DNA from: Phocaeicola intestinalis | GTDB taxonomy: Bacteria > Bacteroidota > Bacteroidia > Bacteroidales > Bacteroidaceae | Assembly: GCF_014837065.1 (NCBI RefSeq) | Contig: NZ_JACSPP010000005.1 | Location: forward strand, 1 to 64,000 | Reading direction: 5' to 3' | Length of the DNA: 64,000 nucleotides | In this document: positions 26,543 through 34,652 of the stretch, one piece after another | Layout of the letters: every line of letters begins with the position of its first letter | Position numbering within the stretch: the first letter of the stretch is position 1 | The notes under the pieces: generated by a model | What the model saw: only the letters and a program-made list of their open reading frames with translations | Told to the model about the DNA's origin: nothing | Databases searched by the model: none | Program-made: the position numbers and the translations under genes

Positions 26543-27763
26543 ATGATTGATTTGATAGATTACATAGGAAGGTGTAGTTCCCGGAAAAGCACATATCGCT
26601 TGGCGGACTTTTTCAACCGCTGGTGGGACGAGTACGCACAGCACCCTGCGGAGTACATCACCCCCGAACAGTACAAGGCGGTGAACGCTATCCGTGTGTG
26701 CCGTACAGCCGCTTTGGGAATAGACACATACGTCTGCCCCGATTGCGGGGAGGTGCGGGAAATCAGTCATAGCTGCAAGAACCGTTTTTGCCCGTCATGT
26801 GGCTGGCGTGATACGCTGAAATGGGCGACACGCATGAAGGAAAAGTTGCTGCGAGTGCCGCACCGCCATGTTGTGATGACCTTGCCGCATATCCTGCTGG
26901 ACTTGGTGAAGCGCAACAAGAAAGAAATACTGAACATTCTGATGCGGACTTCGGCAGACACGCTGAAAGACTGGATGATGCACAAGTTCGGCTTGAAAAC
27001 CGGGGTGATTGCCGTGCTGCACACCTATGGGGAAACAAAGCAGCTTCATGTACACACCCACATGATTATGTCGTGGGGCGGCATTGACAGCGAAGGTAAA
27101 ATAGCCGTTCCCGAACATGATTACGTGCATATCCCCTCTATCCGCAGGGTGTTCCGCTACAAGTTTGAGAATGCGCTGATAGGACTGTTCGATGCGGGCA
27201 GGCTGGAGCATGACTTTCACGACCGCATGGAGTTTATGGGCTTCATCAAAAGGGTGGCGAACAGAAAGGACTGGATTGTGCATCTGGAACCGCCCATACA
27301 GATGCCGGAGCAGGTGATACAGTATGTAGGCAGGTATTCCAAGCGGGCATGTTTGAGCGAGTACAAGATTACGGCAATGGATGGCGAGAACATTTCATTC
27401 CGATACCGTGATTATAAGAACTCACCCGACAGGAGAAACCCGGTGGAAAAGGAACTGACGCTGCATTACCGTGAGTTCTTTCCCCGGCTGCTGCAACACG
27501 TTCCCCTGCGCTATTTCCGCATCGTGAGGTATTACGGCTTCTACTCCAACAAAGGTAACCTGCCGGAAGAATACTTCGGACGGGATGAAAGCGAGATAGA
27601 GGAAGCCGGAGTGCAACAGGCAGAAAGTGAATACGAGAATCCTTATTTCTGCGAGCATTGCGGACGGATGAGAGTTTACAGCCACACTACGGTAACGAGT
27701 GGCGGCATCACATATACGGTTGTATTGGAACATTGCGACATACACCGGGAAAAATCGGCATGA
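26543..27763 (+). CDS. HUH/Y2 transposase of IS91 type, copy 1
   Basis: 406 residues. N-terminal zinc-binding region CPDCGEVREISHSCKNRFCPSCG (about 60-85). The HUH motif is LHVHTHM (H169, H171) and the two-tyrosine motif is YVGRY (Y261, Y265), followed by the family's KRA segment. Enzymes of this type nick a single strand and transpose by rolling circle. Differs from copy 2 at two residues in the N-terminus (IGRCSSRKST versus IERCSSRKSI). It directly follows the recombinase gene and its hairpin. Confidence 0.9.
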   Translation: MIDLIDYIGRCSSRKSTYRLADFFNRWWDEYAQHPAEYITPEQYKAVNAIRVCRTAALGIDTYVCPDCGEVREISHSCKNRFCPSCGWRDTLKWATRMKEKLLRVPHRHVVMTLPHILLDLVKRNKKEILNILMRTSADTLKDWMMHKFGLKTGVIAVLHTYGETKQLHVHTHMIMSWGGIDSEGKIAVPEHDYVHIPSIRRVFRYKFENALIGLFDAGRLEHDFHDRMEFMGFIKRVANRKDWIVHLEPPIQMPEQVIQYVGRYSKRACLSEYKITAMDGENISFRYRDYKNSPDRRNPVEKELTLHYREFFPRLLQHVPLRYFRIVRYYGFYSNKGNLPEEYFGRDESEIEEAGVQQAESEYENPYFCEHCGRMRVYSHTTVTSGGITYTVVLEHCDIHREKSA

Positions 27764-27842
27764 CAGCAATATGGGATAGCTATGCCCTGCCGTGAACAGA
27801 AACAGTAAAATCCCATAAAATAGAAGAAAGGAGAACAAAAAA

Positions 27843-27974
27843 ATGAATGAAATACGGATAAGAGCTGTAATAAAACGAACCGGGTGCAGGAATGAACTTC
27901 ACACCCCTTTCTGCCGGAAACAGCAGTCAAAAATTGAAGTTCTATATAAATATGTAATAGTGCATGGTGGGTAA
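27843..27974 (+). CDS. Small basic ORF behind transposase copy 1
   Basis: 43 codons (MNEIRIRAVIKRTGCRNELH...), preceded by AGAAAGGAG about 8 nt upstream, a good ribosome site. Strongly basic, two cysteines. Present unchanged behind copy 2, which is not independent evidence because the units are duplicates. No family recognised; coding status uncertain. It occupies most of the 340-bp gap between the two transposases together with hairpin B. Confidence 0.38.
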   Translation: MNEIRIRAVIKRTGCRNELHTPFCRKQQSKIEVLYKYVIVHGG

Positions 27975-27984
27975 AACTGCCTTG

Positions 27985-28029
27985 AACAAAGAAATGAAGC
28001 ACCTAAACGGTGCTTATTTCCGAACCATT
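27985..28029 (+). repeat. Cassette hairpin B (att-like, end of transposase unit 1)
   Basis: Starts GAACAAAGAAATG; inner arms AAGCACC / GGTGCTT (7 bp, loop TAAAC), outer GAAAT / ATTTC; ends CGAACCATT. The overall form (AACAA, two stems, CCATT) equals the hairpins behind the immunity genes. Confidence 0.78.
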
Positions 28030-28104
28030 CAAGGCAAATTAAAACAACTAATATACAGCAACTTACAAACAAATAAACAAATGTAAAAATAATAACGGTA
28101 GTGA

Positions 28105-29325
28105 ATGATTGATTTGATAGATTACATAGAAAGGTGTAGTTCCCGGAAAAGCATATATCGCTTGGCGGACTTTTTCAACCGCTGGTGGGACGAGTACGCA
28201 CAGCACCCTGCGGAGTACATCACCCCCGAACAGTACAAGGCGGTGAACGCTATCCGTGTGTGCCGTACAGCCGCTTTGGGAATAGACACATACGTCTGCC
28301 CCGATTGCGGGGAGGTGCGGGAAATCAGTCATAGCTGCAAGAACCGTTTTTGCCCGTCATGTGGCTGGCGTGATACGCTGAAATGGGCGACACGCATGAA
28401 GGAAAAGTTGCTGCGAGTGCCGCACCGCCATGTTGTGATGACCTTGCCGCATATCCTGCTGGACTTGGTGAAGCGCAACAAGAAAGAAATACTGAACATT
28501 CTGATGCGGACTTCGGCAGACACGCTGAAAGACTGGATGATGCACAAGTTCGGCTTGAAAACCGGGGTGATTGCCGTGCTGCACACCTATGGGGAAACAA
28601 AGCAGCTTCATGTACACACCCACATGATTATGTCGTGGGGCGGCATTGACAGCGAAGGTAAAATAGCCGTTCCCGAACATGATTACGTGCATATCCCCTC
28701 TATCCGCAGGGTGTTCCGCTACAAGTTTGAGAATGCGCTGATAGGACTGTTCGATGCGGGCAGGCTGGAGCATGACTTTCACGACCGCATGGAGTTTATG
28801 GGCTTCATCAAAAGGGTGGCGAACAGAAAGGACTGGATTGTGCATCTGGAACCGCCCATACAGATGCCGGAGCAGGTGATACAGTATGTAGGCAGGTATT
28901 CCAAGCGGGCATGTTTGAGCGAGTACAAGATTACGGCAATGGATGGCGAGAACATTTCATTCCGATACCGTGATTATAAGAACTCACCCGACAGGAGAAA
29001 CCCGGTGGAAAAGGAACTGACGCTGCATTACCGTGAGTTCTTTCCCCGGCTGCTGCAACACGTTCCCCTGCGCTATTTCCGCATCGTGAGGTATTACGGC
29101 TTCTACTCCAACAAAGGTAACCTGCCGGAAGAATACTTCGGACGGGATGAAAGCGAGATAGAGGAAGCCGGAGTGCAACAGGCAGAAAGTGAATACGAGA
29201 ATCCTTATTTCTGCGAGCATTGCGGACGGATGAGAGTTTACAGCCACACTACGGTAACGAGTGGCGGCATCACATATACGGTTGTATTGGAACATTGCGA
29301 CATACACCGGGAAAAATCGGCATGA
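28105..29325 (+). CDS. HUH/Y2 transposase of IS91 type, copy 2
   Basis: 406 residues with the same zinc region, HUH pair and two-tyrosine motif as copy 1; only two amino-acid differences. It lies 1562 bp downstream in the same orientation. Tandem arrays can arise from rolling-circle transposition that runs past its end, or from repeated insertion of one circular cassette at the same site. Both copies look intact. Confidence 0.9.
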   Translation: MIDLIDYIERCSSRKSIYRLADFFNRWWDEYAQHPAEYITPEQYKAVNAIRVCRTAALGIDTYVCPDCGEVREISHSCKNRFCPSCGWRDTLKWATRMKEKLLRVPHRHVVMTLPHILLDLVKRNKKEILNILMRTSADTLKDWMMHKFGLKTGVIAVLHTYGETKQLHVHTHMIMSWGGIDSEGKIAVPEHDYVHIPSIRRVFRYKFENALIGLFDAGRLEHDFHDRMEFMGFIKRVANRKDWIVHLEPPIQMPEQVIQYVGRYSKRACLSEYKITAMDGENISFRYRDYKNSPDRRNPVEKELTLHYREFFPRLLQHVPLRYFRIVRYYGFYSNKGNLPEEYFGRDESEIEEAGVQQAESEYENPYFCEHCGRMRVYSHTTVTSGGITYTVVLEHCDIHREKSA

Positions 29326-29404
29326 CAGCAATATGGGATAGCTATGCCCTGCCGTGAACAGAAACAGTAAAATCCCATAAAATAGAAGAAAGGAGAACAA
29401 AAAA

Positions 29405-29536
29405 ATGAATGAAATACGGATAAGAGCTGTAATAAAACGAACCGGGTGCAGGAATGAACTTCACACCCCTTTCTGCCGGAAACAGCAGTCAAAAATTGAA
29501 GTTCTATATAAATATGTAATAGTGCATGGTGGGTAA
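29405..29536 (+). CDS. Small basic ORF behind transposase copy 2
   Basis: Second copy of the 43-codon ORF at 27843, with the same AAGGAG-type ribosome site. Coding status equally uncertain. Confidence 0.36.
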   Translation: MNEIRIRAVIKRTGCRNELHTPFCRKQQSKIEVLYKYVIVHGG

Positions 29537-29546
29537 AACTGCCTTG

Positions 29547-29592
29547 AACAAAGAAATGAAGCACCTAAACGGTGCTTATTTCCGAACCATTA
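29547..29592 (+). repeat. Cassette hairpin C (att-like, end of transposase unit 2)
   Basis: Same sequence as hairpin B, but after CCATT it continues ACCGATAATAAC instead of CAAGG. The switch directly after CATT places the junction between units at or within CATT. Confidence 0.8.
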
Positions 29593-29622
29593 CCGATAAT
29601 AACAAAATAAATTAATTTCATT

Positions 29623-30117
29623 ATGGGACTATTTTTACGAATTACGTATCAATCACAAGGAGGAAGAACACCCGAAAAAGCATTTATAAATCGTAAGGTT
29701 TTAAGCTATATTATAGACGGTTTAAACGATGAAAATTGGCAAGATTCAATTTCAATTAAACTAACGACTCTTGATCCCCAATATAGTCATATTGCAATTG
29801 ACGCAATTCTTAGATTTTTCCTTTCTGAAAATATAGAAGGTGGCAACTTAAAATCATTTTACAGATACCTTAAAAAAGATGATAAACTTATAATAGACCA
29901 AATGCTCACAATTGACAAATATGATAACTTGTCCGAAATTGAAACAAGAAAGGCACTTTGTGATGATATATTCCTATATTTCAAAGATGTTATCTTGAAA
30001 TATAAAGAACGCTTTCTTGATTTTGATGCTGTTGTTTTTATCCCATTGCTTGAAGAAAGGTTTGAGGAAATAAAAAACGGTAAAATAGTAAGTAGAAGAA
30101 AATATGAACAATGGTAA
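29623..30117 (+). CDS. Hypothetical cassette protein
   Basis: 164 residues, AT-rich gene. It begins MGLFLRITYQSQGGRTPEK, has a mixed alpha/beta first half and a helical, charged C-terminus (FKDVILKYKERFLDFDAVVF). No signal peptide or membrane segment. Family not recognised. As the first gene behind the transposase units and a single-gene cassette between hairpins C and D, an immunity role is possible but only by association. The 154-bp gap to the next gene holds hairpin D. Confidence 0.7.
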   Translation: MGLFLRITYQSQGGRTPEKAFINRKVLSYIIDGLNDENWQDSISIKLTTLDPQYSHIAIDAILRFFLSENIEGGNLKSFYRYLKKDDKLIIDQMLTIDKYDNLSEIETRKALCDDIFLYFKDVILKYKERFLDFDAVVFIPLLEERFEEIKNGKIVSRRKYEQW

Positions 30118-30203
30118 TTATAGTTTATCAGAGAAGGCGAGTAAATAGCTTTATCTCATTTCTTCATCGAAATTTTATAAATCAAAATAAGTAAAAAATA
30201 TCG

Positions 30204-30251
30204 GTAACAAAGCGTGATAACGCTTGACAGCGTTCCCCGCTAAACCATTAG
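30204..30251 (+). repeat. Cassette hairpin D (att-like)
   Basis: Starts GTAACAAAGCG, inner arms AACGCT / AGCGTT with loop TGAC, outer AGCG / CGCT, ends AAACCATTAG. Confidence 0.85.
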
Positions 30252-30271
30252 TAATAAATAGCACAATCAAT

Positions 30272-30856
30272 ATGTACGAAAAGTTTTTAGATAAGAGCCT
30301 AAACAGTACTCGCCAAACGGTAGATGATACTTTTATTGCAAAATACGCTAATGCGGTATCAGAAAAAATAATCGAACTTTGGAAAGAAGTTGGACTTGGA
30401 ACGTTTTGCGATGGATTGTTCAGAATTATTGACCCCGATAAATATCAGACAATAGTAGATGATAGTTATCCCCTGTATGAGTATGAAACTGTAACTCCAT
30501 TTATGACAACTGTTTTTGGAGATATTTTTGCTTATGTTAAGAATCCCGTGATAGGAGATTATGTCGTATTCATCAATGTGAGATACGGAACATTCAAGAT
30601 TTTATCCGAGAATGTTGATATACTATTGAATGTGATAATTTTCAACAAGAGTTGTTTGGAATCATGGTTCTCCTTAAATAAATATCCTATGATAAAATCA
30701 GAAAAGGGTGTTCCTACATTGGATGAATGTTACGGATATGTCCCAGCATTGGTATCGGGTGGTATAGAATCAATAGATAATATCAAAATTCTAAAAGCTA
30801 TTCCGTATATAGAAACGGCACTCCAATTTATCGGGGATTTGAAGCGAGTGCGATAA
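30272..30856 (+). CDS. GAD-like / Tdi1-like immunity protein, copy 2
   Basis: 194 residues from the ATG at 30272, which aligns with the start of its paralogue at 23291; the reading frame upstream crosses hairpin D. The motif WKEVGLGTFCDGLFRIIDPDKYQ and PFMTTVFGDIFAYVK are preserved. Around 20 substitutions scattered along the protein show the copies are not recent. Likely protects against related type VI effectors. Flanked by hairpins D and E. Confidence 0.78.
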   Translation: MYEKFLDKSLNSTRQTVDDTFIAKYANAVSEKIIELWKEVGLGTFCDGLFRIIDPDKYQTIVDDSYPLYEYETVTPFMTTVFGDIFAYVKNPVIGDYVVFINVRYGTFKILSENVDILLNVIIFNKSCLESWFSLNKYPMIKSEKGVPTLDECYGYVPALVSGGIESIDNIKILKAIPYIETALQFIGDLKRVR

Positions 30857-30865
30857 AATATATTA

Positions 30866-30914
30866 CTAACAAACCGGGATAACGGACTAACGTCGTTCCC
30901 CGCTTAGCCATTAG
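30866..30914 (+). repeat. Cassette hairpin E (att-like)
   Basis: Starts CTAACAAACCGGG, contains AACGGACTAACGTCGTT as imperfect inner stem, ends CGCTTAGCCATTAG. Nearly the same as hairpin 3 behind the paralogous gene, so gene and hairpin travel together. Confidence 0.85.
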
Positions 30915-30926
30915 ATACAATTATAT

Positions 30927-31391
30927 ATGAATATACCTACTGCAATAAAGGAAATACTTGTTCATAACCATTGGGATGAATTTAACTTTCAAATGATGTC
31001 GGATTGTTACGCTGATAAGTTAAAACAATCCTATTCAAAGTTTGATTATCCTTTGAATGACGGTATTATAAGCAAGATTGCTCTATTCTATAACATGAAA
31101 TTAGAACTGAACCAATCTAATATTCTTTATTTTGATGTCAAGAAAATAAAGAAATACAGCCCGGAAGCTATGCAGAAAGTGGCTGTGAAGTTAAAGGTCA
31201 ATAAGGTTATCTATTTAGCAGACATTCATCCCGGTTATTTGACTGTATGGTTAGATGAACGAGAACAAGTGTGGGCTGATTATGATAATCTTGTTTATTA
31301 TTATGGCAGTGATATATTCAGTGGTGTTCAAAATATTATATCGGGCAATGTCCTTGAAACCATAAATTTAGTATCTAACAACGAAAGATAG
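30927..31391 (+). CDS. Hypothetical cassette protein, possibly SUKH-3-like
   Basis: 154 residues. The C-terminal part LTVWLDEREQVWADYDNLVYYYGSDIFSGVQNII resembles the end of SUKH-3-type immunity proteins (a beta hairpin with an acidic residue, YYG, then a helix). This is a weak assignment. The stop codon TAG (31389-31391) lies inside hairpin F, so the gene's last codons (SNNER) are encoded by the hairpin's 5' arm. Confidence 0.6.
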   Translation: MNIPTAIKEILVHNHWDEFNFQMMSDCYADKLKQSYSKFDYPLNDGIISKIALFYNMKLELNQSNILYFDVKKIKKYSPEAMQKVAVKLKVNKVIYLADIHPGYLTVWLDEREQVWADYDNLVYYYGSDIFSGVQNIISGNVLETINLVSNNER

Positions 31392-31421
31392 CATCTGACG
31401 ATGCTCCTTTCTAACCATTAG
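31375..31421 (+). repeat. Cassette hairpin F (att-like, overlaps gene end)
   Basis: Starts CTAACAACGAAAG, inner arms GCATC / GATGC with loop TGAC, outer AAAG / CTTT, ends TAACCATTAG. It contains the stop codon of the upstream gene. Confidence 0.82.
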
Positions 31422-31449
31422 CATTAATGTTCGACTTAAAAAAGTAAAT

Positions 31450-32088
31450 ATGAAGATAATAAATTGGACATTACTTTTTCTTGCAGCGTTTTTTTGTTGC
31501 TCTGATAGCGTGAAAGCAAATCCATTGCGGCAAGATACTATACGGGATGTACCCTATCAACTTTATCCGTTGGGGGTTGCCTGCCGTGACAATGATATGG
31601 CAACCATAAAACGGTTGCTGGCTGGAAAAGATGAACCTATGGCAATGGGTAACGATTTTTATGAGTTTGACATATTCTATACGGCGATTTACTTTGATAA
31701 AGAGGATGTACTGAAATATGCCCTTACCAGGTATAAGGACATTAATAACAGATTATATAGTGACGAATACGGGCTGACGCTCCTGACATACGCCTGTAAA
31801 TTGTCTAATGTGAAGTTAGCCCGTATATTGCTGGAGCATGGCATTGACGTAAACGGTTACCAAAGTCCATACGATACATATAAAGTATATCCGATTATGG
31901 AAGCCATTGCCAATAATAACATTGAACTGGTTAAATTGCTTTTAGAATATCATGCAGATCTTAATATAAAAGATAGTAACGGCAACACCCCTCTTGCTTT
32001 AGCAAAGGAAATAGGTGCAAAAGAAGTAGAAGATTTGTTTTTGCAATGGAAGGAACAACAAAAAAATAATGCTAACAACGCAGGATAA
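31450..32088 (+). CDS. Exported ankyrin-repeat protein
   Basis: 212 residues. N-terminal Sec signal (MKIINWTLLFLAAFFCC, cleavage likely after VKA). At least three ankyrin repeats follow: about 45-75 (LGVACRDNDMATIKRLLAG), 105-140 (LLTYACKLSNVKLARILLEHGIDVN) and 145-190 (YPIMEAIANNNIELVKLLLEYHADLN...GNTPLALA). Periplasmic ankyrin proteins act as immunity partners of some secreted effectors. The stop TAA (32086-32088) lies inside hairpin G, and the final residues ANNAG come from the hairpin. Confidence 0.78.
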   Translation: MKIINWTLLFLAAFFCCSDSVKANPLRQDTIRDVPYQLYPLGVACRDNDMATIKRLLAGKDEPMAMGNDFYEFDIFYTAIYFDKEDVLKYALTRYKDINNRLYSDEYGLTLLTYACKLSNVKLARILLEHGIDVNGYQSPYDTYKVYPIMEAIANNNIELVKLLLEYHADLNIKDSNGNTPLALAKEIGAKEVEDLFLQWKEQQKNNANNAG

Positions 32089-32117
32089 CGGACAAGCCGT
32101 TCCCTGCTGAACCATTA
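32072..32117 (+). repeat. Cassette hairpin G (att-like, overlaps gene end)
   Basis: Starts CTAACAACGCAGG, inner arms AACGG / CCGTT, outer GCAGG / CCTGC, ends TGAACCATTA. It supplies the stop codon of the ankyrin gene through its conserved GATAACG. Confidence 0.85.
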
Positions 32118-32130
32118 ATGGTAATTAAGT

Positions 32131-32496
32131 ATGATAGATTATTTATTTTTCAAATTTTATAGGCTATGGAAATACAGTTCTTATTCCGAAATAGCGGTTT
32201 ATGCAGCTTTGTTAATTCTCGCTGTATTTCTAAATTGTAATATTCACACAATATGGGGAGTATTGGAACAATATAAAATATTGCCTTATCCAACGCGAAC
32301 AATGTATAATGTGTCTTTAGGGCTGATATTCATTCTTTTATGTATTCGTTTCTGCTGGAAAAGAAGGTATAAAGCTGTCATAGAGAAGTTTAATGAAAAG
32401 CCTAATAAGAATAATCTATTGATACTTATATTATACATTTTCCTTTCGTTGTTTCTCTTTGTTTTAGAGGCTTTTTATAGTAAAGGGAAAATATAA
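32131..32496 (+). CDS. Small membrane protein cassette
   Basis: 121 residues with three hydrophobic segments: about 20-38 (YAALLILAVFLNC), 60-78 (VSLGLIFILLCIRF) and 98-118 (LLILILYIFLSLFLFVLEAF). No family recognised. It starts 14 bp after hairpin G, and a nearly identical hairpin H follows. Could be an immunity protein against a membrane-targeting effector; not shown. Confidence 0.68.
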   Translation: MIDYLFFKFYRLWKYSSYSEIAVYAALLILAVFLNCNIHTIWGVLEQYKILPYPTRTMYNVSLGLIFILLCIRFCWKRRYKAVIEKFNEKPNKNNLLILILYIFLSLFLFVLEAFYSKGKI

Positions 32497-32504
32497 ATAT
32501 ACCA

Positions 32505-32549
32505 TTAACAACGCAGGATAACGGCAAGCCGTTCCCTGCTGAACCATTA
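32505..32549 (+). repeat. Cassette hairpin H (att-like)
   Basis: TTAACAACGCAGG start, perfect inner arms AACGGC / GCCGTT with loop AA, outer GCAGG / CCTGC, end TGAACCATTA. Differs from hairpin G at only three positions. Confidence 0.86.
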
Positions 32550-32574
32550 TCCAACAAATAAAATAATAAGAAAT

Positions 32575-33123
32575 ATGGAACTAACATTGAATTTGAACTC
32601 ACGTTTGCAACCCATGCACAGACATGATTTGGAAGACGCTCTTCAAGAAATTCTTGAAAAGGAAAAATTGGGAGAAGTAATGGGTGGAGGAACGCTACAA
32701 AATCCACAAACCGGAGAGATTATCTCCTGTGATATAGAGATTCACCTAAATGATGATAAGCAAGATAGCATAAACCGTTTGGTAGAACTTGTTAATAAAA
32801 TAGGTATTCCCAAAGGTTCAGCATTATTATGTATGACACCTGAATTTAAGATAGAAGTAGGAACTTTGGAGGGATTGGCTTATTACAGCAATGGAACGGA
32901 ATTGCCGGATGAAGTTTATGAGAGTTGTGACATTAATCATGTCATGGAGCAGATGGAATCAGCTATGGAGAGCATAGGTAGCTTTTATAGTTATTGGGAA
33001 GGGAATGAATGGACAGCTTTGTATTTTTATGGGATTTCATTTGCTGAAATGAAACAAAAAATAGAACCATTCATTGCTTCTTATCCCTTATGTCAGAAAT
33101 GCCGAATAGAACAAATTGCGTAG
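32575..33123 (+). CDS. Hypothetical cassette protein
   Basis: 182 residues, acidic, soluble. It opens MELTLNLNSRLQPMHRHDLEDAL, followed by KLGEVMGGGTLQNPQTGEIISCDIEIHL, a ferredoxin-like alpha/beta pattern, and ends with a helix and a cysteine pair (CQKC). Family not recognised with certainty. A single-gene cassette between hairpins H and I; cytoplasmic immunity function is plausible by association only. Confidence 0.7.
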   Translation: MELTLNLNSRLQPMHRHDLEDALQEILEKEKLGEVMGGGTLQNPQTGEIISCDIEIHLNDDKQDSINRLVELVNKIGIPKGSALLCMTPEFKIEVGTLEGLAYYSNGTELPDEVYESCDINHVMEQMESAMESIGSFYSYWEGNEWTALYFYGISFAEMKQKIEPFIASYPLCQKCRIEQIA

Positions 33124-33126
33124 TTG

Positions 33127-33175
33127 GATAACAAGCACCTATGCTGCCTAACGGCGGCAAGCTGCATCTCATTAG
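33127..33175 (+). repeat. Cassette hairpin I (att-like, diverged)
   Basis: ATAACAAGCACC start, inner arms GCTGCC / GGCGGC (imperfect) around TAAC, outer ATGC / GCAT, end TCTCATTAG. The most diverged member that still keeps both ends. Confidence 0.65.
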
Positions 33176-33198
33176 TCGTAACTTAAAATACACATTAT

Positions 33199-33939
33199 AT
33201 GAACGATTATTTCAAATCACTTCAAATTGATTCCTCTGCTCTCACGGCAGAAGAAATACAAATAATCAATGATTGGGACCAAAAACATAAACATGGAGAA
33301 AGAAGTATCTCTTTGCGTTCTGTAGAAACCCAAGAAGAATTTAATGCCTTTTATGCAGAGAATAAATCTCTATTGAGGAATATTTGTATCTTATGGGAGG
33401 ATGAAGAAAGTAATTATGCCGGAATCTGCACAGATGGCATAATGAGAGGAAAAATAATGTTTGTCTGTCACGAGTTTCTATTATACCCAATACCTGTTTT
33501 CAGAAATATTGAAACATTCCTTAAAGCAGTCGATAGCCAAAGAATATCTGATTTGTTCCCTCCCCAGCTGGAGTTTTTATCTCCTGAAAATAATCCTTTT
33601 GATTATCCCTCTATACATAGATCTTCCGAAGAACTAAACCAGGATATACTTATAGCAGAAAATCTTTGGAAAGAGGCTATTAGCGCGAAAGATGATAATA
33701 GAGTCAATCTTCTATTTTCCTTTATACAAATAGCTTCACCAAATCAAATTTCCTGTCTTCAAAAGTACCTTTCCGATGCAGAACTACTGTATTATATTTT
33801 ATGTGCATACAAATTCTATGGCTATCAAGAAGATCCAGATATTCTGTTACGCATAGGAAAAGAAAACAAACAGTATCGGAAGTTATTGAAGGAATTGGGA
33901 GCTTCACCTAAAAAGCTATTATGGATAGAAAAATGGTGA
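33199..33939 (+). CDS. Hypothetical cassette protein, SUKH-like N-terminal part
   Basis: 246 residues. The first half has a SUKH-like ending (CTDGIMRGKIMFVCHEFLLYPIPVFRNIETFLKAV). The second half is helical (LIAENLWKEAISAKDDNRVNLLF... LSDAELLYYILCAYKFYG) and looks like alpha-solenoid repeats. The family assignment is tentative. Soluble, no export signal. Flanked by hairpins I and J. Confidence 0.62.
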   Translation: MNDYFKSLQIDSSALTAEEIQIINDWDQKHKHGERSISLRSVETQEEFNAFYAENKSLLRNICILWEDEESNYAGICTDGIMRGKIMFVCHEFLLYPIPVFRNIETFLKAVDSQRISDLFPPQLEFLSPENNPFDYPSIHRSSEELNQDILIAENLWKEAISAKDDNRVNLLFSFIQIASPNQISCLQKYLSDAELLYYILCAYKFYGYQEDPDILLRIGKENKQYRKLLKELGASPKKLLWIEKW

Positions 33940-33953
33940 TTTGAAATATACGA

Positions 33954-34000
33954 CTAACAAAGCGAGATAACGCTTAACAGCGTTCCCCGCTTAGCCATTA
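33954..34000 (+). repeat. Cassette hairpin J (att-like, best-formed)
   Basis: CTAACAAAGCGAG start, inner arms AACGCT / AGCGTT with loop TAAC, outer AAGCG / CGCTT separated by an internal loop, end AGCCATTA. CTAA and TTAG-type ends can also pair. Confidence 0.88.
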
Positions 34001-34023
34001 CAGACAACTTAATACAGAAATAT

Positions 34024-34569
34024 ATGGAATATATACCGGATTATCTAAAACCATTCATCATACACAAAGATTATTTTCCTGAGTTGATAGAAGATTCATG
34101 GTTTAATAATCCTGTGTATTGGAAAGGTCGGTTAATATCACCACAACATGAAACAAAATTCAGACTTTATTTTTGTGGTGAATTAATTGATAATTACATG
34201 GCAAACAAGCAAAATTTCCCTTTGGCAATATATGCGTATTCAGTAAATTCAGGAGAAAAGATTACTCTTTTCGATGAAAGGTATAATGGATATGAAGCAT
34301 TACTAATAGAGGATAAGAGAGAACTACCATTATCTCATGAAATTCAGTTCGTAGATAAAGATGCTGAAACTGAATTTGAAATTATCATTCTTGGATGCAG
34401 TAATACCGATTTTGATGATGAATACCCAGCCACCGAACAAGTACAACTAATCAATGGCGACTGGGTAAACAAAGAGTATCTAAAATGTAATGCTTTTGAT
34501 TTCATTTCCATACTTATTCGCAATGCCAAAGGTCAGGTATATACGATATTGGAAATGGAATTAAGTTAA
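34024..34569 (+). CDS. Hypothetical cassette protein
   Basis: 181 residues, acidic, predicted beta-rich, without signal or membrane segment. It opens MEYIPDYLKPFIIHKDYFPELIEDSW; the middle has KITLFDERYNGYEALLIED, and a conserved-looking acidic stretch FDDEYPATEQVQLINGDW precedes the C-terminus. Family not recognised. AT-rich single-gene cassette between hairpins J and K. Confidence 0.68.
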   Translation: MEYIPDYLKPFIIHKDYFPELIEDSWFNNPVYWKGRLISPQHETKFRLYFCGELIDNYMANKQNFPLAIYAYSVNSGEKITLFDERYNGYEALLIEDKRELPLSHEIQFVDKDAETEFEIIILGCSNTDFDDEYPATEQVQLINGDWVNKEYLKCNAFDFISILIRNAKGQVYTILEMELS

Positions 34570-34581
34570 TAAAATCGTCTA

Positions 34582-34630
34582 TAACAAGGTCGAGATAACA
34601 GCTAAACGCTGTTTCTCACCAAACCATTAG
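34582..34630 (+). repeat. Cassette hairpin K (att-like)
   Basis: ATAACAAGGTCGAG start, inner arms AACAGC / GCTGTT with loop TAAAC, outer GAG / CTC and GG / CC, end AAACCATTAG. Confidence 0.87.
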
Positions 34631-34652
34631 TAATCAAATAAAGGATATAATC

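Larger units (their letters stand above)
26467..29591 (+). mobile_element. Tandem pair of IS91-like (HUH) transposase units
   Basis: Two direct, nearly identical units, 26467-28029 (1563 bp) and 28030-29591 (1562 bp). Each starts CAAGGCAAATTAAAAC and ends with a hairpin (AAGCACC / GGTGCTT, outer GAAAT / ATTTC) followed by CCGAACCATT. Differences are a 1-bp change in an A-run before the gene and a few substitutions. No target duplication is visible. Start CAAG and the terminal GAAC recall the tetranucleotides used by IS91. Confidence 0.8.
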
